Of a stretch of 8,773 nt of DNA, positions 1-4,915 are shown one piece after another. The DNA comes from an uncultured Ruminococcus sp. (GTDB lineage Bacteria > Bacillota > Clostridia > Oscillospirales > Ruminococcaceae), in assembly GCA_947174625.1 (NCBI GenBank), contig CAMWJT010000045.1, positions 1 to 8,773 on the forward strand. The letters run 5' to 3'. The notes beneath the pieces were generated by a model, which searched no databases, had not been told where the DNA came from, and saw only the letters and a program-made list of their open reading frames with translations. A program made the translations under genes and the position numbers. Position 1 is the stretch's first letter; every line of letters begins with the position of its first letter.

Positions 1-37
1 GATATGAATATATGATACATATGAAAGGAGCTTCATT

Positions 38-262
38 ATGAAAAAGATGAACAGTATCAATGAAACCGCCAAACTATGCAAGGAGAATGAAATAGGAATA
101 AGCCGTCATCACATTACTCAGCTTGCAAAAAGCGGTGCGATTCCAAGTGTACAAATAGGTCAGAAAACTTTGATAAACTGGGATACTTTGATGAGGTATC
201 TTGATACTAACACGCTTATTCTCGATGAGCCAAAATCTGGAATACGCAAAATTTCAGTCTGA
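38..262 (+). CDS. Excisionase-like helix-turn-helix protein (Xis)
   Basis: This 74-residue protein has the MerR/excisionase (HTH_17-like) pattern: a first helix with NETAKL (residues 8-13), a recognition segment with SRHHITQLAKSGAI (22-35), then a wing with VQIGQKTLINWDTLMRYL (38-55). Such proteins bend DNA beside att sites and steer the integrase toward excision. The start ATG has a good ribosome site, AAAGGAG, 9 bases upstream. It lies 64 bp before the integrase on the same strand, the classic xis-int order, with a hairpin terminator or attenuator between them. A related protein is encoded at 8026-8274 (shared pattern: ETA near the N-terminus, then LAxSGA, V-x-G and LIN). No clear promoter is visible in the 37 bp upstream. 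The excisionase role is inferred from fold and position. A general transcription regulator is the alternative. Confidence 0.8.
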   Translation: MKKMNSINETAKLCKENEIGISRHHITQLAKSGAIPSVQIGQKTLINWDTLMRYLDTNTLILDEPKSGIRKISV

Positions 263-270
263 AATCAATT

Positions 271-309
271 GGGAACGTTGGAAACAGCGTTCCCGAAATT
301 TTTAATTTT
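271..309 (+). terminator. Hairpin terminator or attenuator between xis and int
   Basis: GGGAACG (271-277) pairs perfectly with CGTTCCC (288-294) across a 10-base loop, and T-rich sequence follows (298-309). It lies after the excisionase stop and before the integrase ribosome site, so it could make integrase expression lower than xis expression from a shared promoter. Confidence 0.55.
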
Positions 310-326
310 AACAAAGGAGAATACAT

Positions 327-1793
327 ATGGCAACGATAAAAAAACATGTTTCAAAAGCAGGAAAAATTACCTACTACATTAGGACTTATGACGGCTATGA
401 CAGCAAAGGCAAGCAAATAGAACGTTCCATGACATGGAAACCATCAGAAAATATGACTCCGAAACAAATTGAAAAGGAATTACAGCGACAGGTCGTTATG
501 TTCGAGGAATCAGTGAAAAAGGGAACTTGTTTTGACAGCAATACACGATTTGCTGAATATGCTGAAAAATGGCTTGAAAACAACAAACCGCCGATACTTG
601 CCCCCGAAACATACGAACGCTATAAGGCACTTCTAAAAAATATAAATATGGCTATTGGTGAAATCAAACTTATAAAACTCCAGTCACATCATTTACAGGA
701 ATTTTACAATAATCTCCGTGAGAATGGCATAAAGCAGGTTGGTTCTTATGCCGTAGCCAATGACCTCAGAAGCATCATGAAGCGAAAAAAACTAACTCAG
801 AAAAAGCTAGCTGAACTTGCAGGAGTATCATCAACGACTATCAACACAGCCTGTAAAGAGAACGGGCATATCAGCATTGAATCCGCCAGGAAAATTGTTC
901 AGGGACTTAATATGCCACTTACAAAAGTATTTCAGGTACAAAATGAAACAGGCGGACTTTCATCAAAAACAATATTACATCACCACAGACTTATCAGTTC
1001 CATACTTGCACAAGCTACGAGAGACAGACTTGTGCCATTCAATGTTGCCGATAAAAACTATATGAAAGCTCCGAAACTTGAACATTCAGAAGCCGATTTC
1101 CTTGATGATGAACAGGTCAGATATGTTCTTGCACTTCTTGACGAAGAGCCTATTAAGTGGAAAACGGCTATGTACCTGTTAATATTCAGTGGCATACGTC
1201 GTGGTGAACTTATGGGACTTGAATGGGGTGACATCGACTTTGAAAACCATGTAATACATATCAAGAGGACAAGTCAGTATGTTCAGCATATGGGCATTAT
1301 CACAAAATCACCGAAAAACGAAACTTCATATCGTACTGTAAAACTTTCGTCAATGATGTTCGACCTGCTCCGTGACTATCAACAATATTGGCAAAAGTTG
1401 CGTAAAGACCTTGATGACCACTGGAATTACTTTATAGAAATCACTCTTGCAGATGGCAGTAAAAAATCTGTCCGCAACGACCGACTTTTCATCAAAGATG
1501 ATTCTACGCCTATGAATCCCGACAGCCTGACCGACTGGACAAGCAAATTTGTAAAACGTAATCATCTTCCTCACTTCTCACCTCACAGCCTCAGACATAC
1601 TCACGCTACACTTCTTATTGCTGAAGGTGTTTCTATTCCAACTGTTTCACGTCGTCTTGGACACTCTTCCATTGCCACGACAAGCAAAATTTATGTTCAT
1701 GCAATACAGTCTGCCGATGAAATAGCCTCTGACATTATCGATGATAAACTCAATCCCAACTCCAAATCAGATAAAAAGCATAAAGCAGAATAA
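327..1793 (+). CDS. int: Tyrosine-type site-specific integrase with an internal Cro/CI-type HTH insertion
   Basis: This 488-residue phage/Tn916-type integrase catalyses strand exchange between attP and a tRNA attB. The N-terminal 65 residues look like an arm-type DNA-binding region (ITYYIRTYDGYDSKGKQ). A core-binding domain follows from about 72. The catalytic domain (about 255-470) shows the full set: R291 in SGIRRGEL, a candidate Lys in TKSPK (327-330), H420-x-x-R423 in HSLRH, H446 in LGHSS, and nucleophile Y456 in KIYVHA. Oddly, residues about 145-205 form an XRE-like HTH (LTQKKLAELAGVSSTTI, 156-172) inside the core-binding domain, which makes the protein roughly 80-100 residues longer than the usual 380-400. 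The ribosome site AAAGGAG is 9 bases before the ATG. The gene points at the tRNA-derived att site about 220 bp downstream. Integrase identity is certain; the role of the insertion is unknown. Confidence 0.97.
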   Translation: MATIKKHVSKAGKITYYIRTYDGYDSKGKQIERSMTWKPSENMTPKQIEKELQRQVVMFEESVKKGTCFDSNTRFAEYAEKWLENNKPPILAPETYERYKALLKNINMAIGEIKLIKLQSHHLQEFYNNLRENGIKQVGSYAVANDLRSIMKRKKLTQKKLAELAGVSSTTINTACKENGHISIESARKIVQGLNMPLTKVFQVQNETGGLSSKTILHHHRLISSILAQATRDRLVPFNVADKNYMKAPKLEHSEADFLDDEQVRYVLALLDEEPIKWKTAMYLLIFSGIRRGELMGLEWGDIDFENHVIHIKRTSQYVQHMGIITKSPKNETSYRTVKLSSMMFDLLRDYQQYWQKLRKDLDDHWNYFIEITLADGSKKSVRNDRLFIKDDSTPMNPDSLTDWTSKFVKRNHLPHFSPHSLRHTHATLLIAEGVSIPTVSRRLGHSSIATTSKIYVHAIQSADEIASDIIDDKLNPNSKSDKKHKAE

Positions 1794-1805
1794 ATAATAG
1801 CAAAT

Positions 1806-1843
1806 CAGCTCCCTCTCATTTAGAAAGGGAGCTTTATTTTTTT
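1806..1843 (+). terminator. Intrinsic terminator of the xis-int unit
   Basis: AGCTCCCT (1807-1814) pairs with AGGGAGCT (1826-1833), followed directly by a T-tract (TTATTTTTTT, 1834-1843). It begins 13 bp after the integrase stop codon. Its left arm contains the leftmost copy of the dispersed CAGCTCC word. Confidence 0.9.
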
Positions 1844-1910
1844 AGTTTGCTTTCATGTAAAGTAAAACTGGTTCATAGATTCTTATAGTTTTTTATGCCT
1901 TTCCATGTCA

Positions 1911-1932
1911 ATAACGGAAATATAACGGAAAT
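1911..1932 (+). repeat. Tandem 11-bp direct repeat, candidate Int/Xis arm site (left arm)
   Basis: The word ATAACGGAAAT occurs twice, perfectly and back to back (1911-1921, 1922-1932), a period of one helical turn. It lies between the integrase terminator and the tRNA-derived core, where phage-type att sites carry arm-binding or excisionase sites. The word differs from the right-arm repeats, so the two sets may bind different proteins (for example Xis and Int). The binding role is inference. Confidence 0.6.
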
Positions 1933-1963
1933 ATTCTGAATTTTTATCCCTAAAACAGCTGCA

Positions 1964-2004
1964 CAAAAATAAAATAGTCCATGTTTTTAGCTAAACACGG
2001 ACTA
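1964..2004 (-). terminator. Intrinsic terminator downstream of the tRNA fragment
   Basis: On the minus strand, TAGTCC plus TGTTT (positions 2004-1993) pairs with AAACA plus GGACTA (1986-1975), with one mismatch and a 6-base loop, followed by TTTTATTTTTG. It sits 6 bp beyond the CCA end of the tRNA fragment, as expected of a tRNA transcription terminator that travelled with the attachment site. Confidence 0.7.
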
Positions 2005-2010
2005 AATTTA

Positions 2011-2057
2011 TGGTTGCGGGAGCTGGATTTGAACCAACGACCTTCGGGTTATGAGCC
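2011..2057 (-). other. Attachment site core: 3' portion of tRNA-Met (CAT), 5' half absent
   Basis: Read on the minus strand, this 47-nt stretch starts with GGCTCATAACCCGAAGG (3' anticodon region with anticodon CAT) and continues through the variable loop, the T-arm (GGTTCAAATCC) and the 3' acceptor strand CCCGCAA, ending in CCA. The sequence upstream of it (plus 2058 onward) is A/T-rich and bears no tRNA 5' half, so no functional tRNA is encoded here. tRNA 3' ends are the usual target of phage-type integrases, and the integrase gene is adjacent. Flanking repeats on both sides suggest this is attP, or the junction of two tandem copies. The T-arm/acceptor region includes CAGCTCC, the dispersed word. 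Confidence 0.85.
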
Positions 2058-2171
2058 TAAAAAGCATTTTTTTACTGCTTATCATGATTTTTTGTTATAT
2101 ACTATATTATGTACTTTTTGAGTATTTATCTTCTTATAACTTTTATGTATTTTTATTATTTTCTAGGATAT

Positions 2172-2202
2172 TAGTGCCCTTGTAGTGCCCTCATAGTGTC
2201 CT
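2172..2202 (+). repeat. Three direct repeats at exact 11-bp spacing, candidate integrase arm sites (right arm)
   Basis: TAGTGCCCT (2172-2180), TAGTGCCCT (2183-2191) and TAGTGTCCT (2194-2202) lie on the same helical face with an 11-bp period, about 115-145 bp from the tRNA core. Serial short repeats at helical spacing beside an att core are typical arm-type sites bound by the integrase N-terminal domain. The spacing and identity are seen directly; the binding partner is inferred. Confidence 0.65.
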
Positions 2203-2208
2203 GAAAAT

Positions 2209-2237
2209 AAAAGGGAGCTGTTGCACAGCTCCTTTTT
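2209..2237. terminator. Bidirectional intrinsic terminator built from the GGAGCTG word
   Basis: GGAGCTG (2214-2220) pairs with CAGCTCC (2226-2232) around the loop TTGCA, and the stem extends outward by one G-T and four A-T pairs. A T-run follows on the plus strand (TTTTTT, 2233-2238) and a TTTTATTTT run on the minus strand. It lies 3 bp after the stop of the ribbon-helix-helix gene, which it should terminate, and it also shields that gene from rightward transcription from the att side. Confidence 0.85.
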
Positions 2238-2240
2238 TAT

Positions 2241-2438
2241 TTACTTTGTTTCATAGCTATCATCTTCCATTGTCTGCTTAATTGCCCTCTGAATAAAACC
2301 GTTCACACTTTCACCTTTATTTTTGGCGTGTGCTTTGATTTTCTCCTTATCGCCTTTTGGAACTCTGATTTTTAATTCATCATAATTTTCTTTCATATAT
2401 TTTGCAACTGCTTTTTGTTGTGCTTTACTTGCTGGCAT
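2241..2438 (-). CDS. Ribbon-helix-helix (Arc/CopG-type) DNA-binding protein, probable autorepressor
   Basis: This 65-residue basic protein has an Arc/MetJ-type layout: a DNA-contacting strand ELKIRVPKG (21-29), helix A (about 30-40), the turn KGESVNGFI (41-49) and helix B to about 57. Such proteins bind palindromic operators as dimers and are common as antitoxins or repressors on Firmicute plasmids and islands. The ribosome site GAGGGTG precedes the ATG. Its promoter (2463-2491) overlaps a 16-bp palindrome, and the divergent HIRAN gene promoter contains a second copy, so it probably represses both. No toxin partner overlaps it; the only close neighbour, the divergent HIRAN gene, is not a known toxin type. 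RHH identity is firm; the regulatory target is inferred from operator placement. Confidence 0.85.
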   Translation of the reverse strand: MPASKAQQKAVAKYMKENYDELKIRVPKGDKEKIKAHAKNKGESVNGFIQRAIKQTMEDDSYETK

Positions 2439-2462
2439 TTTATCACCCTCTTTCTATCTTCT

Positions 2463-2491
2463 ATTATACCATAAAATTATATCGGGTACAA
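2463..2491 (-). promoter_or_regulatory. Promoter of the RHH gene
   Basis: On the minus strand, -35 TTGTAC (plus 2486-2491) and -10 TATAAT (plus 2463-2468) are separated by 17 bp, with TGG directly before the -10 (extended -10). The operator at 2479-2494 covers the -35 box and much of the spacer. Confidence 0.8.
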
Positions 2492-2494
2492 TAT
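2479..2494. promoter_or_regulatory. Operator copy 1: 16-bp imperfect palindrome ATATCG-GGTA-CAATAT
   Basis: The arms ATATCG and CAATAT differ from a perfect inverted repeat by one base. The site overlaps the -35 region of the RHH gene promoter. The same 16-mer with one base changed recurs at 2545-2560. Expected to be bound by the adjacent ribbon-helix-helix protein. Confidence 0.7.
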
Positions 2495-2539
2495 ACATAT
2501 TACACAATATATCTGACGCAAATTTGTCTATTTTACCAC

Positions 2540-2568
2540 TTGAAATATCGGGTACGATATGCTATAAT
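2540..2568 (+). promoter_or_regulatory. Promoter of the HIRAN gene with an operator inside its spacer
   Basis: -35 TTGAAA (2540-2545) and -10 TATAAT (2563-2568) are spaced 17 bp apart, with TGC before the -10. The spacer is almost entirely filled by the perfect-arm palindrome ATATCG-GGTA-CGATAT (2545-2560), the second operator copy, 66 bp from the first. A protein bound there would block polymerase directly. Confidence 0.85.
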
Positions 2569-2621
2569 AATAACAGTGGAGGACACAAGAACTCCCAAAC
2601 CTAAAAAGGAGGTATACAACC

Positions 2622-3053
2622 ATGACAGGAAATTTTAAGAAGAAACTGATGCAGATGGCAAACAGACTGTTCAGCAAGGGCTTTTCCAGAAGCTCTGCAC
2701 TCTCTACTGCATGGAGAATTGTCAAGAGCCGTAAACTGCAAACGAAAGTTGCCGGTGTGACGTTTGAAGGCAGACAGAACATTCTTGCACTGCTTGCAAC
2801 ATATCCGGTTAATTTGATTCGTGTGGAGCTGTACAGAGAGCCACAGAATCCATACGACAAGAATGCTGTGGCTGTGGTTGCCACAGTGTCAGGCAGATTC
2901 AAAGCAAAGCTTGGTTATCTTCCAGCATCGGTTGCGTCTGTTGTATCTGCTGTGCTGGATAAGGGCTTAGCAGTTCATGCCGAACAGCTCCGCATTGTTG
3001 GCGGATGTGATGCATTCCAGAATTACGGCGCAAGAATTACCATAGCAATATAA
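2622..3053 (+). CDS. HIRAN-domain protein
   Basis: This 143-residue protein has a short basic helical N-terminus (about 1-40, with MANRLFSKGFSRSSALSTAW at 12-31) and then a HIRAN domain (about 42-125). The family signature is clear: VAGVTFEGRQ (43-52), YREPQNPYDKNAVAV (71-85) and KLGYLP (96-101). HIRAN domains, best known from HLTF/Rad5-type helicases, recognise DNA ends and stalled-fork structures; stand-alone versions occur on phages and islands, with no settled function that I know of. AAAAAGGAGG precedes the ATG. The promoter contains an operator shared with the divergent RHH gene, so expression is probably repressed until needed, perhaps during element replication. A small hairpin (CCATAGC 3040-3046, GCTATGG 3054-3060) spans the stop codon. 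The gene is followed 50 bp later by the gene at 3104. Domain call is strong; role is inferred. Confidence 0.9.
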   Translation: MTGNFKKKLMQMANRLFSKGFSRSSALSTAWRIVKSRKLQTKVAGVTFEGRQNILALLATYPVNLIRVELYREPQNPYDKNAVAVVATVSGRFKAKLGYLPASVASVVSAVLDKGLAVHAEQLRIVGGCDAFQNYGARITIAI

Positions 3054-3103
3054 GCTATGGCAAATTACATAAAAGGCACATATCAAGCCGGAAAGGAGAA
3101 ATT

Positions 3104-3385
3104 TTGAATATTTATTATATTGAGAATGTAGTTAATCATACTATAACATGTAATTGTCATGACGGCATACAGCTTTTTCAGACTGATTCTAGTAAAATAG
3201 ATTTCCATAATCATTGTAACAGTCTCAACACAGGGAATATAAACGGTAACAATAATGCAAATATTAATACAAGCAGTCCGAAAGGGGATTATATTGTAGA
3301 AACATTTGACAAGTTGACGTTCTCCCAAAGAGTGAAAGTCCTTACATTAATAGCAAAACTTCTGAAAGAGAATGAAGTCGAATAA
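3104..3385 (+). CDS. Hypothetical protein with an Asn-rich middle, TTG start
   Basis: I do not recognise a characterised family for this 93-residue protein. It has three parts: an N-terminal segment with two Cys and several His (about 8-40, including NHTITCNCHDG and FHNHCNS), an Asn/Gly-rich stretch (NTGNINGNNNANIN, 42-55), and a C-terminal amphipathic helix (TFDKLTFSQRVKVLTLIAKL, 67-86). The C-terminal pattern resembles short phage-encoded proteins whose tails carry a 'LSxxdrxkVLxlIxxL' helix, often in regulators. The start is TTG at 3104, chosen because AAAGGAG lies 6 bases upstream and no ATG fits. It is 50 bp after the HIRAN gene on the same strand and is probably co-transcribed. Its last 39 bases overlap a decayed minus-strand ORF. 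The lack of homology I can name makes the function unknown. Confidence 0.65.
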   Translation: MNIYYIENVVNHTITCNCHDGIQLFQTDSSKIDFHNHCNSLNTGNINGNNNANINTSSPKGDYIVETFDKLTFSQRVKVLTLIAKLLKENEVE

Positions 3386-3440
3386 TTGGAGCAGTGCGCC
3401 TTTCTCTGTCCAGAGGTAAAGCTTTGAAGAACGTTTATCA

Positions 3441-3465
3441 ACCAAGTAACAATTTGTTACTTGGT
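3441..3465. repeat. Perfect 10-bp hairpin
   Basis: ACCAAGTAAC (3441-3450) and GTTACTTGGT (3456-3465) are perfect inverted repeats around the loop AATTT. No T-tract follows on either strand, so it is not a standard intrinsic terminator. Confidence 0.75.
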
Positions 3466-3550
3466 CTTTAAACTCTCTAAGCTCATCACCTGTAAGGCAG
3501 TAGAAGTGCTTGCCCTCTGTGTAGTGGTCACTGTTGCGATTTGGAGCGAA

Positions 3551-3565
3551 TCCGCAATTTGCGGA
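3551..3565. repeat. 15-bp palindrome TCCGCAATTTGCGGA, copy 1
   Basis: A perfect palindrome (7-bp arms around one T). An identical copy is at 4021-4035, 470 bp away. Both copies lie at the upstream edge of the two ORF6N remnants. Confidence 0.8.
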
Positions 3566-3803
3566 GTCCTGAATTTTTAACGCATCCAGATTTGGACACG
3601 TTGCCTGAATCCGGAGCAATCAATTTTGATTTCAGCGATTTCTTTTGAAATCAAGAGAGCCGAATTTTCGGCTTTCATATTTCCGGCAATGAGGTAAGCG
3701 CAATTTCTCTTTGTTCGCTCTTTGTTCATTCGAGCTTCGACACTTCCTCGACAGTTCAACAGCTCTCAAGCCTATAAAAAGAGAATCAGTCAAACACTAC
3801 AGA

Positions 3804-3833
3804 ACAGCTCCATAATATTGATGTTGGAGCTGT
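3804..3833. repeat. Inverted pair of the dispersed word: ACAGCTCCA / TGGAGCTGT
   Basis: ACAGCTCCA (3804-3812) and TGGAGCTGT (3825-3833) form a 9-bp inverted repeat with a 12-base spacer. No T-run follows, unlike the similar terminator at 2209-2237. Confidence 0.75.
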
Positions 3834-4020
3834 CCTATATTGTTTAAATTTGCATCGGACAAATTGTCTGACACAAAATTTTTAAGGTTTTCACCTTTTT
3901 CTGTCCAGAGGTAAAGCGTGTTGATGTTTTTCAGCAAATCGTGAATTTCACGAATTGCTTTGGATTCATTACCTGCAAGGCTGTAAAAATGCTTAACCTC
4001 AAGTTTTCTCAGGTTTGTGA

Positions 4021-4035
4021 TCCGCAATTTGCGGA
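4021..4035. repeat. 15-bp palindrome TCCGCAATTTGCGGA, copy 2
   Basis: Identical to 3551-3565 over all 15 bases, although the sequence around the two copies has diverged. Confidence 0.8.
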
Positions 4036-4158
4036 ACACTCTTTTGTCATTCTCGCCGCTTTGACATGAAACTGTAACAAGTTATAGTTTGTTTGCTTGG
4101 TTTGCTCTTGATTTGTTTCTGAATACCCTGTACAGCTCCGACAGAGAAATTTTTAAAT

Positions 4159-4213
4159 GTCAAGTTTTGACAAGTTGCAAAGCCTGAATTTTAGGAAAGT
4201 CAACATTTGTCAA
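4159..4213. repeat. Cluster of TTGAC/GTCAA words beside the nuclease gene
   Basis: GTCAA at 4159-4163, TTGAC at 4167-4171, GTCAA at 4199-4203 and GTCAA at 4209-4213 fall in 55 bp. The first two form a small hairpin (TGTCAA-GTT-TTGACA) and the last two are spaced 10 bp apart. They sit just after the nuclease stop codon. They resemble iterons or regulator half-sites, but the words are short. Confidence 0.4.
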
Positions 4214-4218
4214 CAGGT

Positions 4219-4782
4219 CTATCCTGCCGCTTTCAGTGGCTTTGTAAGGCTCTCATAATTATGATAATAATAGTAGAAATGATTCAGCAAAAACGGAGCT
4301 GTACCCTGATTGCTGGATAGATAATGCACATTCAGTCCGTACCGATTCGGACAGCTCCATGCTTGCAGAGTCGCATAGATTTGCTTGCCGATTTCTGAGA
4401 CTTTCCGTCCCTGCATCAGCATTGTTCTATCATCTATCCTGTAATTTTTCAGAAAAGAACTGTCCGGGCAGTTCTCAATGATCATGGTAGCTGTATGAGA
4501 CACAGCGGACATAGCATCTATTTCTTTCTCAAAACGCTTCCTGTCGTGTGTCACATTACGCCAGAGTTCGTCTATACTGGCTTTGCGTTCCACCGCACAC
4601 ACTAGCTCAAATGATTTCTCACCAACCCGGAAACTATAATCTCCGAAGTCTAATTTTTTGCGTTCATATTTTACGCCTATCGTGTCAAACGCTGACAAGA
4701 TATGCTGGTTTTTTTGTTCTCTGGTATCACATAGAATGACAGCTTGTTTTAAAAAGCTCTCTTTCGTTGGCAAAATTTTCAC
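4219..4782 (-). CDS. ERCC4/XPF-family nuclease
   Basis: This 187-residue protein is a single ERCC4-type endonuclease domain. It carries the acidic active-site series: DTREQ (19-23), DFGDY (45-49) and the family-defining ERKxxxD as ERKASID (65-71). Basic residues follow (DRKRFEKEI, 80-88). XPF/Mus81-type nucleases cut at branched or flapped DNA; phage and island versions act alone and probably process replication or recombination intermediates. No helix-hairpin-helix tail is seen. The gene follows the primase-helicase by 133 bp on the same strand. The 5' end is uncertain: the GTG at 4782 has no good ribosome site, but GGGGTGA, which includes that GTG, lies 6 bases before a TTG at codon 4 (4773), and this TTG may be the true start. 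Family call firm; substrate inferred. Confidence 0.88.
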   Translation of the reverse strand: MKILPTKESFLKQAVILCDTREQKNQHILSAFDTIGVKYERKKLDFGDYSFRVGEKSFELVCAVERKASIDELWRNVTHDRKRFEKEIDAMSAVSHTATMIIENCPDSSFLKNYRIDDRTMLMQGRKVSEIGKQIYATLQAWSCPNRYGLNVHYLSSNQGTAPFLLNHFYYYYHNYESLTKPLKAAG

Positions 4783-4808
4783 CCCATTTTATAAAAATAT
4801 TGAGTTAT

Positions 4809-4897
4809 CGTGATTTGTGATTTTTGTGAAAAAATATGTAAGCCTCTTATAAATGCATATAGAGAGATGCTCACATAAATTTTCACAAATTTCACAT
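4809..4897. repeat. TGTGA/TCACA repeat cluster between primase and nuclease genes
   Basis: The 133-bp gap between the primase-helicase and nuclease genes is A/T-rich and contains TTTGTGA-type words near 4814-4828 and the reverse words TCACA at 4871-4875, 4883-4887 and 4892-4896. TTTTTGTGAAAA and TTTTCACAAAT form a 10-bp inverted repeat about 45 bp apart. Repeats next to a P4-type primase could be its origin-binding sites, as in P4 itself, or a mRNA processing structure. Only the repeats are seen directly. Confidence 0.4.
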
Positions 4898-4915
4898 GAA
4901 ATAAAAACCGGATTG

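Larger units (their letters stand above)
3347..3619 (-). pseudogene. Decayed ORF6N/antirepressor-type domain, copy A
   Basis: The minus-strand reading frame contains EGKHFYCLTGDELREFK, then DQVTNCYLVDKRSS, then KLYLWTEKGALL (about residues 35-78). This is the typical core of phage ORF6N/KilA-N-like antirepressor domains (EGxHFyxLxGeELreFK ... LYLWTEKGAL). The usual continuation after WTEKGALL (HAKSLNTDxAW) is missing; the frame instead runs into QLFDFILFQKFCY and stops. The N-terminus has no start with a ribosome site (only a TTG at 3619) and does not match the family. I read this as a truncated remnant. A perfect 10-bp hairpin (3441-3465) and a 15-bp palindrome (3551-3565) lie within it. Copy B at 3797-4039 is a diverged duplicate. 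Confidence 0.6.
3797..4039 (-). pseudogene. Decayed ORF6N/antirepressor-type domain, copy B
   Basis: The minus-strand frame carries KHFYSLAGNE and, after a shortened middle, NTLYLWTEKG, aligning with copy A. The nucleotides encoding the LYLWTEKG part are nearly identical in the two copies (plus-strand word CTGTCCAGAGGTAAAGC at about 3407-3423 and 3901-3917). The family's ELREFK part is degraded, the C-terminal tail (NFVSDNLSDANLNNIGQ) does not match, and the ATG at 4039 is created by the 15-bp palindrome and has no ribosome site. Its 3' end contains an inverted pair of the GGAGCTG word. I judge it a remnant, not a working gene, though a reused small protein cannot be excluded. Confidence 0.55.
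3386..4218. other. 833-bp region without an intact gene; hairpin-rich, possible cis-acting or origin region
   Basis: No open frame here has both a ribosome site and a recognisable complete protein. It holds two ORF6N-domain remnants on the minus strand, two identical 15-bp palindromes, and several other inverted repeats: 3441-3465, 3628-3655 (TTGATTTC/GAAATCAA), about 3658-3674 (AGCCGAA/TTCGGCT), 3804-3833 and 3858-3868 (GACAA-A-TTGTC). A cluster of TTGAC words follows at 4159-4213. The region separates the RHH/HIRAN module from the replication genes. It could be a replication origin, a packaging or regulatory region, or simply decaying sequence; the sequence alone does not decide. Confidence 0.45.

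Noticed and set aside
2011..2085. A functional tRNA-Met gene
   Set aside because: Only the 3' 47 nt match; the sequence where the D-arm and 5' acceptor strand should be is A/T-rich and unrelated.
2528..2902. Minus-strand 124-codon frame opposite the HIRAN gene
   Set aside because: It covers the HIRAN promoter and coding region on the other strand; the HIRAN frame has a domain, ribosome site and promoter, while this one has none.
3577..3759. Minus-strand 60-codon frame upstream of the ORF6N remnant
   Set aside because: No ribosome site and no domain. It may contain decayed N-terminal sequence of the same pseudogene but cannot be called a gene.
3386..4218. CRISPR array or tandem repeat array
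   Set aside because: The repeats are isolated palindromes and a diverged gene-fragment duplication, without regular repeat-spacer units.
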